Source: Streptacidiphilus anmyonensis (GTDB lineage: Bacteria > Actinomycetota > Actinomycetes > Streptomycetales > Streptomycetaceae). Taken from it: DNA of 41,233 bases. The notes under the pieces were generated by a model, which saw nothing but the letters and a program-made list of their open reading frames with translations, searched no databases and had not been told where the DNA came from. Below are positions 1 to 8,005 of the stretch, piece after piece (positions within the stretch are counted from its first letter, which is position 1; each line of letters begins with the position of its first letter). The stretch spans positions 1 to 41,233 of the forward strand of contig NZ_BBPQ01000050.1 in the NCBI RefSeq assembly GCF_000787855.1. Direction: 5' to 3'. The position numbers and the translations under genes were made by a program.

Positions 1-129
1 AATCGGGAACAGCCCAAGAACGCCGAAGCCTGCGGCGGCCCGCGCGAAGGCGTTGCTGCCGAGCGGTGGCCCGGACGCGCGTCGCGTCGCAGCATTTGCA
101 GGGAGCGTTTCGGGGTTCGTTTCGAGCAT
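1..129 (-). CDS. N-terminal fragment of an unidentified protein
   Basis: Reading leftward from an ATG at 129, an open frame of 43 codons runs off the window edge. The visible residues are a polar stretch of about 25 (beginning MLETNPETLPANAATRR) followed by an Ala/Gly/Leu/Phe-rich hydrophobic run ending GVLGLFPI, as at the start of a membrane helix. This layout (short polar N-terminus, then hydrophobic segment) occurs in small DUF4190-type actinobacterial membrane proteins, but the fragment is too short to assign. No clear Shine-Dalgarno sequence precedes the ATG, so the start is uncertain. Confidence 0.4.
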   Translation of the reverse strand, partial: MLETNPETLPANAATRRASGPPLGSNAFARAAAGFGVLGLFPI

Positions 130-363
130 GCGCGCACAGTAGCAGCGCAGAAGCGCTGGTCAGAGCCCTCCCCATGTTGCTTGCGAGCCCCCCCGCAAGT
201 GCTTGTCAGTGCCACGGTCTACTGTCTGCGGCGTTGGATCGGGCAGGGGCCTCAGCAGAGGGACACCGCGATCAAGGGGGGTGGCTCACAAGAGAGCCCC
301 GAGTTCGGCCCCGGGTTCTCGTGCAGCCCGAGCCCCACCCCCTCCATCAACCCAGGGAACAGC

Positions 364-544
364 ATGTCTGGCTGGCACGGGCTGAAGGCGGGAGACACAG
401 TCAGGGTGACCGGCGGCCCCAGGCCACACCGTCACGATTCAGTCCGTCGACCACGAGCGCAGCCGGGTCGGTGTGCTAGTGCTGATCTTCGGCGATCCGG
501 CCACGGTCGACATGTCGCTGTCCGACGTCGAAGGCATCCGCTGA
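364..544 (+). pseudogene. Small KOW-like protein gene broken by a single frameshift
   Basis: An ATG at 364, with AGGGA at 354-358 (5-nt spacing), opens a frame reading MSGWHGLKAGDTVRVTGGP. At about 418-421 sensible coding moves to the next frame, which continues GHTVTIQSVDHERSRVGVL and then VLIFGDPATVDMSLSDVEGIR to a TGA at 542-544. Joining the two by removing one C from the CCCC run (418-421) gives a compact protein of about 59 residues that reads continuously. The GDTVRVTGGPGHTVTIQSVD part resembles a KOW-like beta-barrel motif. I do not recognise a named family. The shift may be real, or it may be a base-calling error in a C run. Confidence 0.55.
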
Positions 545-583
545 GCAGAGCGAACGGACCCGTTGCCGTCACCTACTACCGTC

Positions 584-617
584 AAACGCCCCGGACCATG
601 ATCGGTCCGGGGCGTTT
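584..617 (-). terminator. Terminator downstream of tRNA-Arg
   Basis: A perfect 14-bp inverted repeat (AAACGCCCCGGACC at 584-597 and its complement at 604-617) with a 6-nt loop begins 7 nt past the 3' end of the leftward tRNA gene. Position and strength fit an intrinsic terminator for that tRNA. It could also stop rightward transcription from the broken small gene. Confidence 0.7.
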
Positions 618-624
618 GCGCGTG

Positions 625-697
625 TGCCCCATGCAGGATTCGAACCTGCGACACCGGCTTTAGGAGAGCCGTGCTCTATCCCCTGAGCTAATGAGGC
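625..697 (-). tRNA. tRNA-Arg (anticodon CCU)
   Basis: On the minus strand the acceptor strand GCCTCAT (697-691) pairs with ATGGGGC (632-626), with one G-U pair and discriminator A at 625. The D-arm contains AGCTCAGGGGATAGAGC, the anticodon arm is CGGCT-CTCCTAA-AGCCG with anticodon CCT, and the T-arm contains GGTTCGAATCC. CCA is not encoded. All arms fold normally. It decodes the rare AGG arginine codon. Confidence 0.95.
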
Positions 698-785
698 ATG
701 AGGTGGTAACCCCTGACAGCGTAGCGGATCACCGGGCGGTGCGGACGCGGAGTGGACGGGTGGTGGGCGCAGCGTGTGCGCAGGC

Positions 786-3700
786 TCAGTAGCGGGCGCC
801 GAGGTCGGCGAGCTTGGTTTCGAGGGAGGCGGTGAGGGGGTTGTCGCGGCCGTGGAGGGCGGTGAGGGCTTCGGTCCAGGCCGCGTGGGCGGCGTCGGGG
901 CGGCCGGCGGTGGCGTGGAGGTCGCCGAGGCGGTCGAGGGTGGCGGCCTGGCCGTCGGCGTCGCGGAGTTCCGCGCGGAGGGTGGCGGACTGGCGGAAGG
1001 CGAGGGCGGCCTCCTCGGTGCGGCCCAGGCGCAGGCGGGTCTGGCCGAGGCTGTCCAGCAGGCCGGCCTCGACGTAGGGGACCGGCTCCGGTGCGGACTG
1101 GAGGACGGCGAGGGCGGCGTCGTAGCACTCGGCCGCCTCCGCGTAGCGCTTCAGGGCGTGGAAGGCGTAGCCGCGGTTGTTGAGGGTCGCCGCGTGGAAG
1201 CCCGGCTTGTCGGCCATGCGGCCGTCGGCCACGGCGAGGCCGTGCCAGTGGGCCGCCTCCTCGTAGCGTCCCAGGTGGTGCATGACGAGGCCGACGTGGG
1301 ACATCGTCGTGGTGTGGGCGTTGCGGTCGCCCGAGAGGTCCGCCTGCTCCAGGGCCTCGAGGGCGCGGCGCTCGGCCAGCACCAGATCGCCCATGCCGAT
1401 GTAGGAGATGCTGAGGCCGAGCAGCATCCAGGCCTGCCCGAGGCGGTCACCGAGGCGGCGGGCGCTCGCCAGGCCGATCAGGTTGACCGAGCGGATGGAC
1501 CGCCAGTTGCCGCTCTGCACGGCGAAGATGTGCATCGCGGAGGCCAGCCGCCAGGTGACCGGGGTCGGCTCGCCCTGGGCGCTCAGCAGCACCGCCTCGG
1601 TCAGGTTGGCGCGTTCGTCCTGGTACCAGGCGAGTGCCGAACCGCGGTCGGTGAAGTCGGGCAGGCCTCCGGGGCAGGGACGGGGCTCCGTTGCGCACAG
1701 CAGGGTGTGCTCGCGGTGGAGCAGGTTGGACGCGTGGTCGGTGGCGTGCGCGTACCAGGCCGCGAGGCGCTCCGCCGCCGGAGCGCACTCGGCCTCGAAG
1801 GACTCGCGCGCGCACTCCTGCGCGTAGACGCGGACCAGGTCGTGGAAGGTGTACCGCTCGGCGCTGCCGGACTCGCCGCGGCGGGCCTCCAGCAGGTGGG
1901 TGCAGGCCAGCGCCTCCAGCAGCCGGCGGGCCTCCGAGAGCGACGTGCGCAGCATGGCCGCCGCCGACTCGGGCGTGAAGTCCGGGCCGCTCCAGGCGCT
2001 CATGACGGCGAACGCGCGGGCCGCGGCCGGCTCCAGCGCCTCGTAGCCGACCGCGAAGCAGCCGCGGACGGCGCGGTCCTCGACGTGGAGCTCGTCCAGG
2101 CGGTGGTCCTGGCCGCGCAGCCGCGCCGCGAGGGTGGCGACCTTCCAGCCGGGCTGGCAGGCGAGGCGGCTGGCGGCGATCCGGATCGCCAGCGGCAGCC
2201 CGGCGCACAGCCGAAGCACCTCGGCGACGGCCTCCGGCTCGGCCTCGACGGACGGGGAGTCGACGATCCTGCCGAAGAGTCGGGCGGCCTCGTCCTCGGG
2301 CAGCACGCCGACGGAGAAGCGGCGCGCGCCGTCCAGTCCGGGGAGGGTGCTGCGGCTGGTGACCAGCACCGCGCAGCCGCCGGAGGCGGGCAGCAGCGGC
2401 CGGACCTGGGCCGCGTCGCGGGCGTTGTCGAGCAGCAGCAGGATCCGGCGTCCGGCCAGCGTGGTCTGGAAGAGCGACTCGCGCTCCTCGACGTCCTGCG
2501 GGATGCGCCGCTGCGGGATGCCGAGGCCGCGCAGGAAGCGGGCCAGCACCTCGCCCGGCTCGGCCGGGGTGCCGCCGAAGCCGTGCAGGTCCGCCTGGAG
2601 CTGCCCGTCGGGGAAGCGGTCCACGGCCTGGTGCGCGACATGCAGCGCGAGGGAGGTCTTGCCGGCGCCGCCCGGCCCGGCCAGCACGGCGACCGTGGCC
2701 GCGCCGCCGTTCTCGTCCCGGTCGGCCAGCGCCTCGCGCAGCCGCGCGACGAGCACCTGGCGTCCGGTGAAGTCCCGCAGGCCGGGTCGGAGCTGACGAG
2801 GGATCACCACGTCGGCAGCGGCGGCCCCCCCGGCCCCGGCTCCCGAAGCGGGAGCGGCGCGCGCGGGCGTGGGCGCCGCCGCCAGCGCCGGGTCGGCGGC
2901 GAGGATCCCCTGATGGGTGCGCCGCAGCGCCGGAGCCGGGTCGACGCCGAGCTCGTCCGCGAGCCTCCGCCGGACCTGGCGGTAGACCTCCAGTGCCTCG
3001 CCCCGGCGGCCGCTGCGGTACAGCGCCAGCAGGCGCAGTTCCGCGACGCGCTCGTCCAGCGGCTGCCCGGCGTGCAGGGCGGCCAGTTCCGCGACGACCT
3101 CCTGATGGCGGCCGAGGACCAACTCCGCCTCCAGGCACTGCTTCTGCACGGCGACGCGCAGCGCGTCGAGTCGTTCGGCCTCGGTGCGGAGCGTCGCGCC
3201 GGTGAGACCGGCGAGGGCGGGGCCGCGCCAGCAGGCGAGGGCGCGGCGCAGCCCGCTGACGACGAGCTCGGGATCGGCAGCGCCCGAGGCGGCACCGGCG
3301 GGGGCGTCCGAGGCGGCGCCCGCTTCGGCGCCGAGGGCCTCGCGGCGGGCCTGCTCGAAGGCGAGCAGGTCGAGCTGATGGGCGGCCAGCCGGAGCTGGT
3401 AGCCGCCGTGCCGGGTGACGACCAGGCCGGGTGCGCCCGCGTCGGCGAGGGCGCGGCGCAGGCCGGAGACCGCGTCCTGCACCTGGCGTACCGCGGTGGC
3501 CGGTCCGCCGTCGTCCCACATGACGTCGACCAGGCGGTCCATCGGAACGGTCCGGCCCGGATCGAGCAGCAGCGCGGCGAGCACCTTGGCGACGCGGGGC
3601 CCGCCGAGCGCGACCTCGCGGCCGTCGATCTCCGCACGCAGGGGCCCGAGGACCCCCATCCGGACGTCCGCCTGTCGTGTGCCCACCGCTCCCCGCTGCT

Positions 3701-3791
3701 CCCCGTCGTTCCCGCTGCCTGGCTGCTTCCGCCGCCCCGTCACCCCGTCACCCCGCACCGGGCGGTCCCCGCCCGTTCTCGGCGGGGACAT
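786..3791 (-). CDS. SARP-family transcriptional regulator (AfsR-like, NB-ARC and TPR)
   Basis: A protein of up to 1001 residues with the AfsR layout: an OmpR-type winged-helix DNA-binding domain (about 45-125, starting GVLGPLRAEIDG), a bacterial transcriptional activation domain (about 130-295), an Ala-rich linker, an NB-ARC-type ATPase module (Walker A GPGGAGKTS near 372, Walker B RRILLLLDNA near 450, GLPLAIRIAA near 530) and C-terminal TPRs (about 750-1000). Such proteins switch on secondary-metabolite or developmental genes. The start is uncertain: the ATG at 3791 has no ribosome binding site and the conserved domain begins only at residue 45, so a GTG near 3686 or the ATG at 3659 may be used. 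No biosynthetic cluster lies beside it, so its targets are not evident. Confidence 0.9.
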   Translation of the reverse strand: MSPPRTGGDRPVRGDGVTGRRKQPGSGNDGEQRGAVGTRQADVRMGVLGPLRAEIDGREVALGGPRVAKVLAALLLDPGRTVPMDRLVDVMWDDGGPATAVRQVQDAVSGLRRALADAGAPGLVVTRHGGYQLRLAAHQLDLLAFEQARREALGAEAGAASDAPAGAASGAADPELVVSGLRRALACWRGPALAGLTGATLRTEAERLDALRVAVQKQCLEAELVLGRHQEVVAELAALHAGQPLDERVAELRLLALYRSGRRGEALEVYRQVRRRLADELGVDPAPALRRTHQGILAADPALAAAPTPARAAPASGAGAGGAAAADVVIPRQLRPGLRDFTGRQVLVARLREALADRDENGGAATVAVLAGPGGAGKTSLALHVAHQAVDRFPDGQLQADLHGFGGTPAEPGEVLARFLRGLGIPQRRIPQDVEERESLFQTTLAGRRILLLLDNARDAAQVRPLLPASGGCAVLVTSRSTLPGLDGARRFSVGVLPEDEAARLFGRIVDSPSVEAEPEAVAEVLRLCAGLPLAIRIAASRLACQPGWKVATLAARLRGQDHRLDELHVEDRAVRGCFAVGYEALEPAAARAFAVMSAWSGPDFTPESAAAMLRTSLSEARRLLEALACTHLLEARRGESGSAERYTFHDLVRVYAQECARESFEAECAPAAERLAAWYAHATDHASNLLHREHTLLCATEPRPCPGGLPDFTDRGSALAWYQDERANLTEAVLLSAQGEPTPVTWRLASAMHIFAVQSGNWRSIRSVNLIGLASARRLGDRLGQAWMLLGLSISYIGMGDLVLAERRALEALEQADLSGDRNAHTTTMSHVGLVMHHLGRYEEAAHWHGLAVADGRMADKPGFHAATLNNRGYAFHALKRYAEAAECYDAALAVLQSAPEPVPYVEAGLLDSLGQTRLRLGRTEEAALAFRQSATLRAELRDADGQAATLDRLGDLHATAGRPDAAHAAWTEALTALHGRDNPLTASLETKLADLGARY

Positions 3792-3801
3792 GACGTGTTG
3801 A

Positions 3802-3834
3802 CCAGGACGAACCTAGGACGGATCTAGGACCGGT
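3802..3834 (-). promoter_or_regulatory. Three 11-bp direct repeats upstream of the SARP gene
   Basis: Read on the plus strand, three adjacent 11-mers follow one another: CCAGGACGAAC, CTAGGACGGAT and CTAGGACCGGT. All share the core C(T/C)AGGAC at an exact 11-bp period. SARP regulators are known to bind direct repeats spaced one helical turn apart. The array sits just outside the longest reading frame of the SARP gene, or 115-145 bp upstream if a downstream start is used. Autoregulation is inferred. Confidence 0.5.
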
Positions 3835-3956
3835 GTCCATATCGTCAGGACTGCCGGTCCGAGCCGGGTGGCACGGGGGGATCACCCAGCTCGGGCCGTC
3901 AGCCTTTCTCCGGCACCCCGACGAGGGCCAAGCGCCCTGACTCCACCCCCGGCTTA

Positions 3957-3979
3957 AATATGCATCTGCGGTGCATGTT
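3957..3979. promoter_or_regulatory. NsrR-type operator upstream of hmp
   Basis: An imperfect 11-1-11 inverted repeat with left arm AATATGCATCT and right arm CGGTGCATGTT (8 of 11 positions symmetric). It matches the known nitric-oxide-sensing NsrR operator form (AAnATGCAT...ATGCATnTT). It lies 70 bp ahead of the hmp start codon. A similar 23-bp site lies ahead of the nsrR-like gene. Confidence 0.65.
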
Positions 3980-4048
3980 AGCTTGAGGCGGTCGGCTCGG
4001 GACGTCATCGGGACGCCCGCCGACCGAGCACCACTCCAGGAGTCACCC

Positions 4049-5296
4049 ATGCTCTCCGCGAAGTCGGCCCCCGTCGTCCGCGCCACCCTGCCCGCCGTCG
4101 GCGCGGCCATCGGCGAGATCACCGAGCTCTTCTACGCGAAGCTGTTCGAAGCCCACCCGGAACTGCTGCGGGACCTGTTCAACCGCGGCAACCAGGCCGC
4201 CGGCACCCAGCGCCAGGCGCTGGCCGGGTCCATCGCCGCCTTCGCGACCCACCTGCTGGAGCACCCCGACACCCGCCCCGACGCCATGCTGCGCCGCATC
4301 GCCCACAAGCACGCCTCCCTCGGCGTCGCCCCCGCCCAGTACGAGGTCGTCCACCGGCACCTCTTCGCCGCCATCGTCGAGGTGCTGGGCGAGGCGGTCA
4401 CCCCCGAGGTCGCCGCCGCCTGGGACGAGGTCTACTGGCTGATGGCGAACGCACTGATCGCCGTCGAGGAGCGCCTCTACGCCGAGCAGGGCTGCCTGCC
4501 CGGCGGCAGTTGGAGCGAGTGGGAGGTCGTCGGCCGCACCGAGGAGACCGCCGACGTGGTCTCCTTCCTGCTCCGCCCGGTCGGCGAGGACGCGCGGCCG
4601 CTGCCGTACCGCGCCGGACAGTACGTCTCGGTCCAGGTCGAGCTGGCCGACGGCGCCCGCCAGATCCGCCAGTACAGCCTGGTCGGCGCCACCGACGCGA
4701 CGGTGCGCCAGATCAGCGTCAAGCGCGAGCGCGCCGGCGCGACCACCCCGGCAGGCGAGGTCTCGGGCCACCTGCACGACCACGTCAGGGTCGGCGACAC
4801 ACTGCGCGTCTCCGCGCCCTTCGGCGATCTCGTGCTGGGCGGTCCGGAGCTGGGCGGCCCGGAGCTGGGCGGTCCGGGGCAGGGGGACGACCTCGCGGGC
4901 CGCCCGATCGTTCTGGCCTCCGCCGGGATCGGCATCACCCCGATGCTGTCGCTGCTGCACGAGCTGCACAACCGCGGCCACCGGCCGCCGGTCCTGGTCG
5001 TCCACGGCGACCGCTCCCCCGCCGACCACGCGCTGCGCGCCGAGCAGACCGCGCTGACCGGCAAGCTCCCGCAGGGCCGCACCCTCTACTTCTACGAGCG
5101 CGACGCCGAGCCCGCCGACCGCTCCGGCCTGGTGGACCTGGAGGGCGCCCCGATCCCCGCGGGGGCCGTCGCCTACCTGTGCGGCCCGCTGCCCTTCATG
5201 CGCGCGGTGCGCGCCCAGTTGCTGGCCGGGGGCGTCGCCGCCGCCGACATCCACTACGAGGTCTTCGGCCCCGACCTGTGGCTCGGCCACCGGTAA
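4049..5296 (+). CDS. hmp: Flavohemoprotein, nitric oxide dioxygenase
   Basis: A 415-aa flavohemoglobin that oxidises nitric oxide to nitrate with O2 and NAD(P)H in the cytoplasm. The globin domain (1-145) carries the KHASLGV segment with His88 in the place of the E. coli Hmp heme ligand His85. The FAD domain has the RQYS flavin motif at 207-210, and the NAD domain has SAGIGITPML and CGPLPFM. The start at 4049 is chosen from AGGAG at 4038-4042 and from its match to the family N-terminus (MLSAKSAPVVRATLPAV). An NsrR-type operator lies upstream and the repressor gene follows convergently. A short Gly-Pro-Glu-Leu duplication (about 4839-4883) sits between the flavin and NAD domains and looks like a tolerated loop expansion. 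Confidence 0.96.
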   Translation: MLSAKSAPVVRATLPAVGAAIGEITELFYAKLFEAHPELLRDLFNRGNQAAGTQRQALAGSIAAFATHLLEHPDTRPDAMLRRIAHKHASLGVAPAQYEVVHRHLFAAIVEVLGEAVTPEVAAAWDEVYWLMANALIAVEERLYAEQGCLPGGSWSEWEVVGRTEETADVVSFLLRPVGEDARPLPYRAGQYVSVQVELADGARQIRQYSLVGATDATVRQISVKRERAGATTPAGEVSGHLHDHVRVGDTLRVSAPFGDLVLGGPELGGPELGGPGQGDDLAGRPIVLASAGIGITPMLSLLHELHNRGHRPPVLVVHGDRSPADHALRAEQTALTGKLPQGRTLYFYERDAEPADRSGLVDLEGAPIPAGAVAYLCGPLPFMRAVRAQLLAGGVAAADIHYEVFGPDLWLGHR

Positions 5297-5326
5297 CAGC
5301 CGAGCCGGCGTGGAACCGTCGGACCC

Positions 5327-5800
5327 TCAGTCCCCGCCGCCGGGCCGCCTGCTGATCGCCAGCAGCAGCGGCCCGGTCGGCGCCGCGACCACGTCCTCCA
5401 CCAGGACCCGGTCCAGCGAGGCGTAGAACGCCTCCTGCGCCTGCCGCAGCGCGCCGCGCAGCCGGCACGCCGCGTTGAGCGGGCAGGACTCGTCGTCGCC
5501 GACGCAGTCCGCCAGATCGCCGGAGCCCTCGAAGGTGCGCACCACCGCCCCGACCGAGGCCGCCCGCCCGGCGACCGTCAGCTCCAGCCCGCCGCCGCGG
5601 CCCCGCCGGGCCTCCACCAGGCCGAGGTGCTGCAACCGGGCGACCACCTTCGCCATGTGCGTGTAGGCCGCCCCGAGCGCCTCGGCGACCTCCCGCGTGG
5701 TCGGCGCCGCACCGGACCCCAACGGCCCGTCCGCGGCCGGCCGCACCGCGAGCCGCATCAGCAGCCGCAGGGCGAGGTCGGTGGACTTCATCAGGTGCAT
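5327..5800 (-). CDS. nsrR: Rrf2-family NO-sensing repressor NsrR
   Basis: A 157-aa Rrf2 protein with an N-terminal winged helix (TTREVAEALGAAYTHMAKVVARL recognition region, followed by [12 protein letters not shown]) and a C-terminal cluster-binding loop DCVGDDESCPLNAACRL. The three cysteines are spaced C-x6-C-x5-C and fit the [4Fe-4S] ligands of NsrR. NO damages the cluster and releases DNA. It converges on hmp, and matching operators precede both genes, which supports the NsrR assignment over IscR or other Rrf2 types. The start at 5800 lies 6 nt from a TAGGCT -10 box, so translation may be leaderless. An in-frame ATG at 5791 is the alternative. Confidence 0.88.
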   Translation of the reverse strand: MHLMKSTDLALRLLMRLAVRPAADGPLGSGAAPTTREVAEALGAAYTHMAKVVARLQHLGLVEARRGRGGGLELTVAGRAASVGAVVRTFEGSGDLADCVGDDESCPLNAACRLRGALRQAQEAFYASLDRVLVEDVVAAPTGPLLLAISRRPGGGD

Positions 5801-5806
5801 GCCTTG

Positions 5807-5835
5807 AGCCTACGGCGCGCCGCCGCCCGGCCCAA
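5807..5835 (-). promoter_or_regulatory. Putative promoter of nsrR (leaderless)
   Basis: On the minus strand a -35 TTGGGC (5835-5830) and a -10 TAGGCT (5812-5807) are separated by exactly 17 bp, close to the HrdB-type consensus TTGACn/TAGnnT. The -10 ends 6 nt before the ATG, so the transcript would start at or next to the start codon. The NsrR-type operator abuts the -35 on its upstream side. Confidence 0.55.
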
Positions 5836-5838
5836 GAA

Positions 5839-5861
5839 AACTGGCATCCGAGATGCGTCTT
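5839..5861. promoter_or_regulatory. NsrR-type operator upstream of nsrR
   Basis: An 11-1-11 imperfect inverted repeat with arms AACTGGCATCC and AGATGCGTCTT (7 of 11 positions symmetric, core GCATC/GATGC). It has the same length and outer AA...TT ends as the site ahead of hmp. It lies 3 bp upstream of the predicted -35 of nsrR and so fits negative autoregulation. Confidence 0.55.
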
Positions 5862-5961
5862 CCAAGTCGGTCGGGCTCGACGGGCGTGTCCGTTCGCTCG
5901 CGCACCGCCCGGATGGTTGAGACTGCAAGGCGAGGGCAGACGCGAGGAGGAGGCGGCGAGG

Positions 5962-6270
5962 ATGAGCACGAGCGAGGCGGAGGTCACGGTCGCGGACGCG
6001 CCGCAGGCGCACCGGTTCGAGGCGCGGATCGAGGGCGAGCTGGTCGGCTTCGCCTCCTATGTGCGCGACGACCACCGCGTGGTCTACCAGCACACCGTCG
6101 TCGGCCCCGCCTACGAGGGCCTCGGCATCGGCGGACTGCTGGCGCGGACGGCCGTCGAGGACGGTATCCGCCGGGGCGTCGTGGTCGAGGTGACCTGCCC
6201 GTTCATCAAGGACTGGCTGACACGACACCCGGAGTACCAGGACAGGCTGTCCGGCACTCCGGGTGCGTGA
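5962..6270 (+). CDS. Small GNAT-fold N-acetyltransferase (NATD1/YidJ type)
   Basis: A 102-aa protein of the minimal GNAT type (N-acetyltransferase domain with little beyond the acetyl-CoA core). Visible motifs are HRFEARIEGELVGFASY (strands 1-2), HTVVGPAYEGLGIGGLLA (the Q/RxxGxG/A-like pyrophosphate loop) and VEVTCPFIKDWLTRHPEY, a C-terminal signature of this subfamily. The substrate is unknown. The ATG at 5962 is chosen because AGGAGGAGG at 5945-5953 precedes it; the frame stays open further upstream but without a better site. It is divergent from nsrR and convergent with the NlpC/P60 gene. Confidence 0.85.
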   Translation: MSTSEAEVTVADAPQAHRFEARIEGELVGFASYVRDDHRVVYQHTVVGPAYEGLGIGGLLARTAVEDGIRRGVVVEVTCPFIKDWLTRHPEYQDRLSGTPGA

Positions 6271-6279
6271 GGAGAGGAC

Positions 6280-6320
6280 GACCGCGGATGTCCGCTGAGC
6301 GCGGACCGCAGATCGCGGTC
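6280..6320. terminator. Two-part hairpin between convergent genes
   Basis: An outer 7-bp stem (GACCGCG 6280-6286 with CGCGGTC 6314-6320) encloses an inner 6-bp stem (GTCCGC 6290-6295 with GCGGAC 6301-6306). It fills the 52-bp gap between the stops of the GNAT and Rpf/NlpC genes and may terminate both. There is no T-tract, as is common in streptomycetes. Confidence 0.45.
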
Positions 6321-6322
6321 GG

Positions 6323-7713
<1,391 letters not shown>

Positions 7714-7752
7714 TCCGGAGATGTCAGTTCCGCTTAAGTGCGGCTGGGCGTG

Positions 7753-7782
7753 ACCGTAGGCAGATCGGACGGCAAACCTCAA
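7753..7782 (-). promoter_or_regulatory. Candidate promoter of the riboswitch/NlpC transcript
   Basis: Minus-strand TTGAGG (7782-7777) and TACGGT (7758-7753) are spaced 18 bp, a fair match to an HrdB-type promoter, and lie 40 bp upstream of the first aptamer block. I see no coding potential in 7714-7925 on either strand; apart from this promoter and the next terminator the stretch appears empty. Confidence 0.4.
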
Positions 7783-7925
7783 GCCAGCACCCAGGCTTTG
7801 AGAGGTCCGTCACGCCCGGCCGACAGGATTCACAGAGTCGCTTCGCCTAATTGCCCGATTTGCCCCCGTGGTTTGTCAGCCTTCCCTGTTCTATGTCCGG
7901 TTGATGCACCTTCGGCCGGACGTAA

Positions 7926-7959
7926 AAGCGCGCCCGCCCCGGACGGGACGAGCGCGCTT
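7926..7959 (-). terminator. Terminator of the D,D-carboxypeptidase gene
   Basis: An 8-bp stem AAGCGCGC/GCGCGCTT (7926-7933 with 7952-7959) encloses a partly paired C/G-rich apical region. It lies 47 bp past the stop codon of the leftward carboxypeptidase gene. Confidence 0.55.
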
Positions 7960-8005
7960 CGCGTAGCTGATGTGCGGTCAGGTCATTTCGGTCGACACAG
8001 CCGGG

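Noticed and set aside
130-363. Several open frames in the left intergenic stretch
   Set aside because: They lack ribosome binding sites, recognisable motifs and coding-like composition; only the broken small gene after 364 has support.
774-3827. A 1017-codon plus-strand open frame opposite the SARP gene
   Set aside because: It is Gly/Ala/Glu/Arg-rich with no domain signature and mirrors the real gene; very high GC leaves antisense frames open.
3971-4048. Longer start for hmp at 3971
   Set aside because: The extra 26 residues do not resemble the family, the ATG lies in the NsrR operator region, and a strong ribosome binding site precedes 4049.
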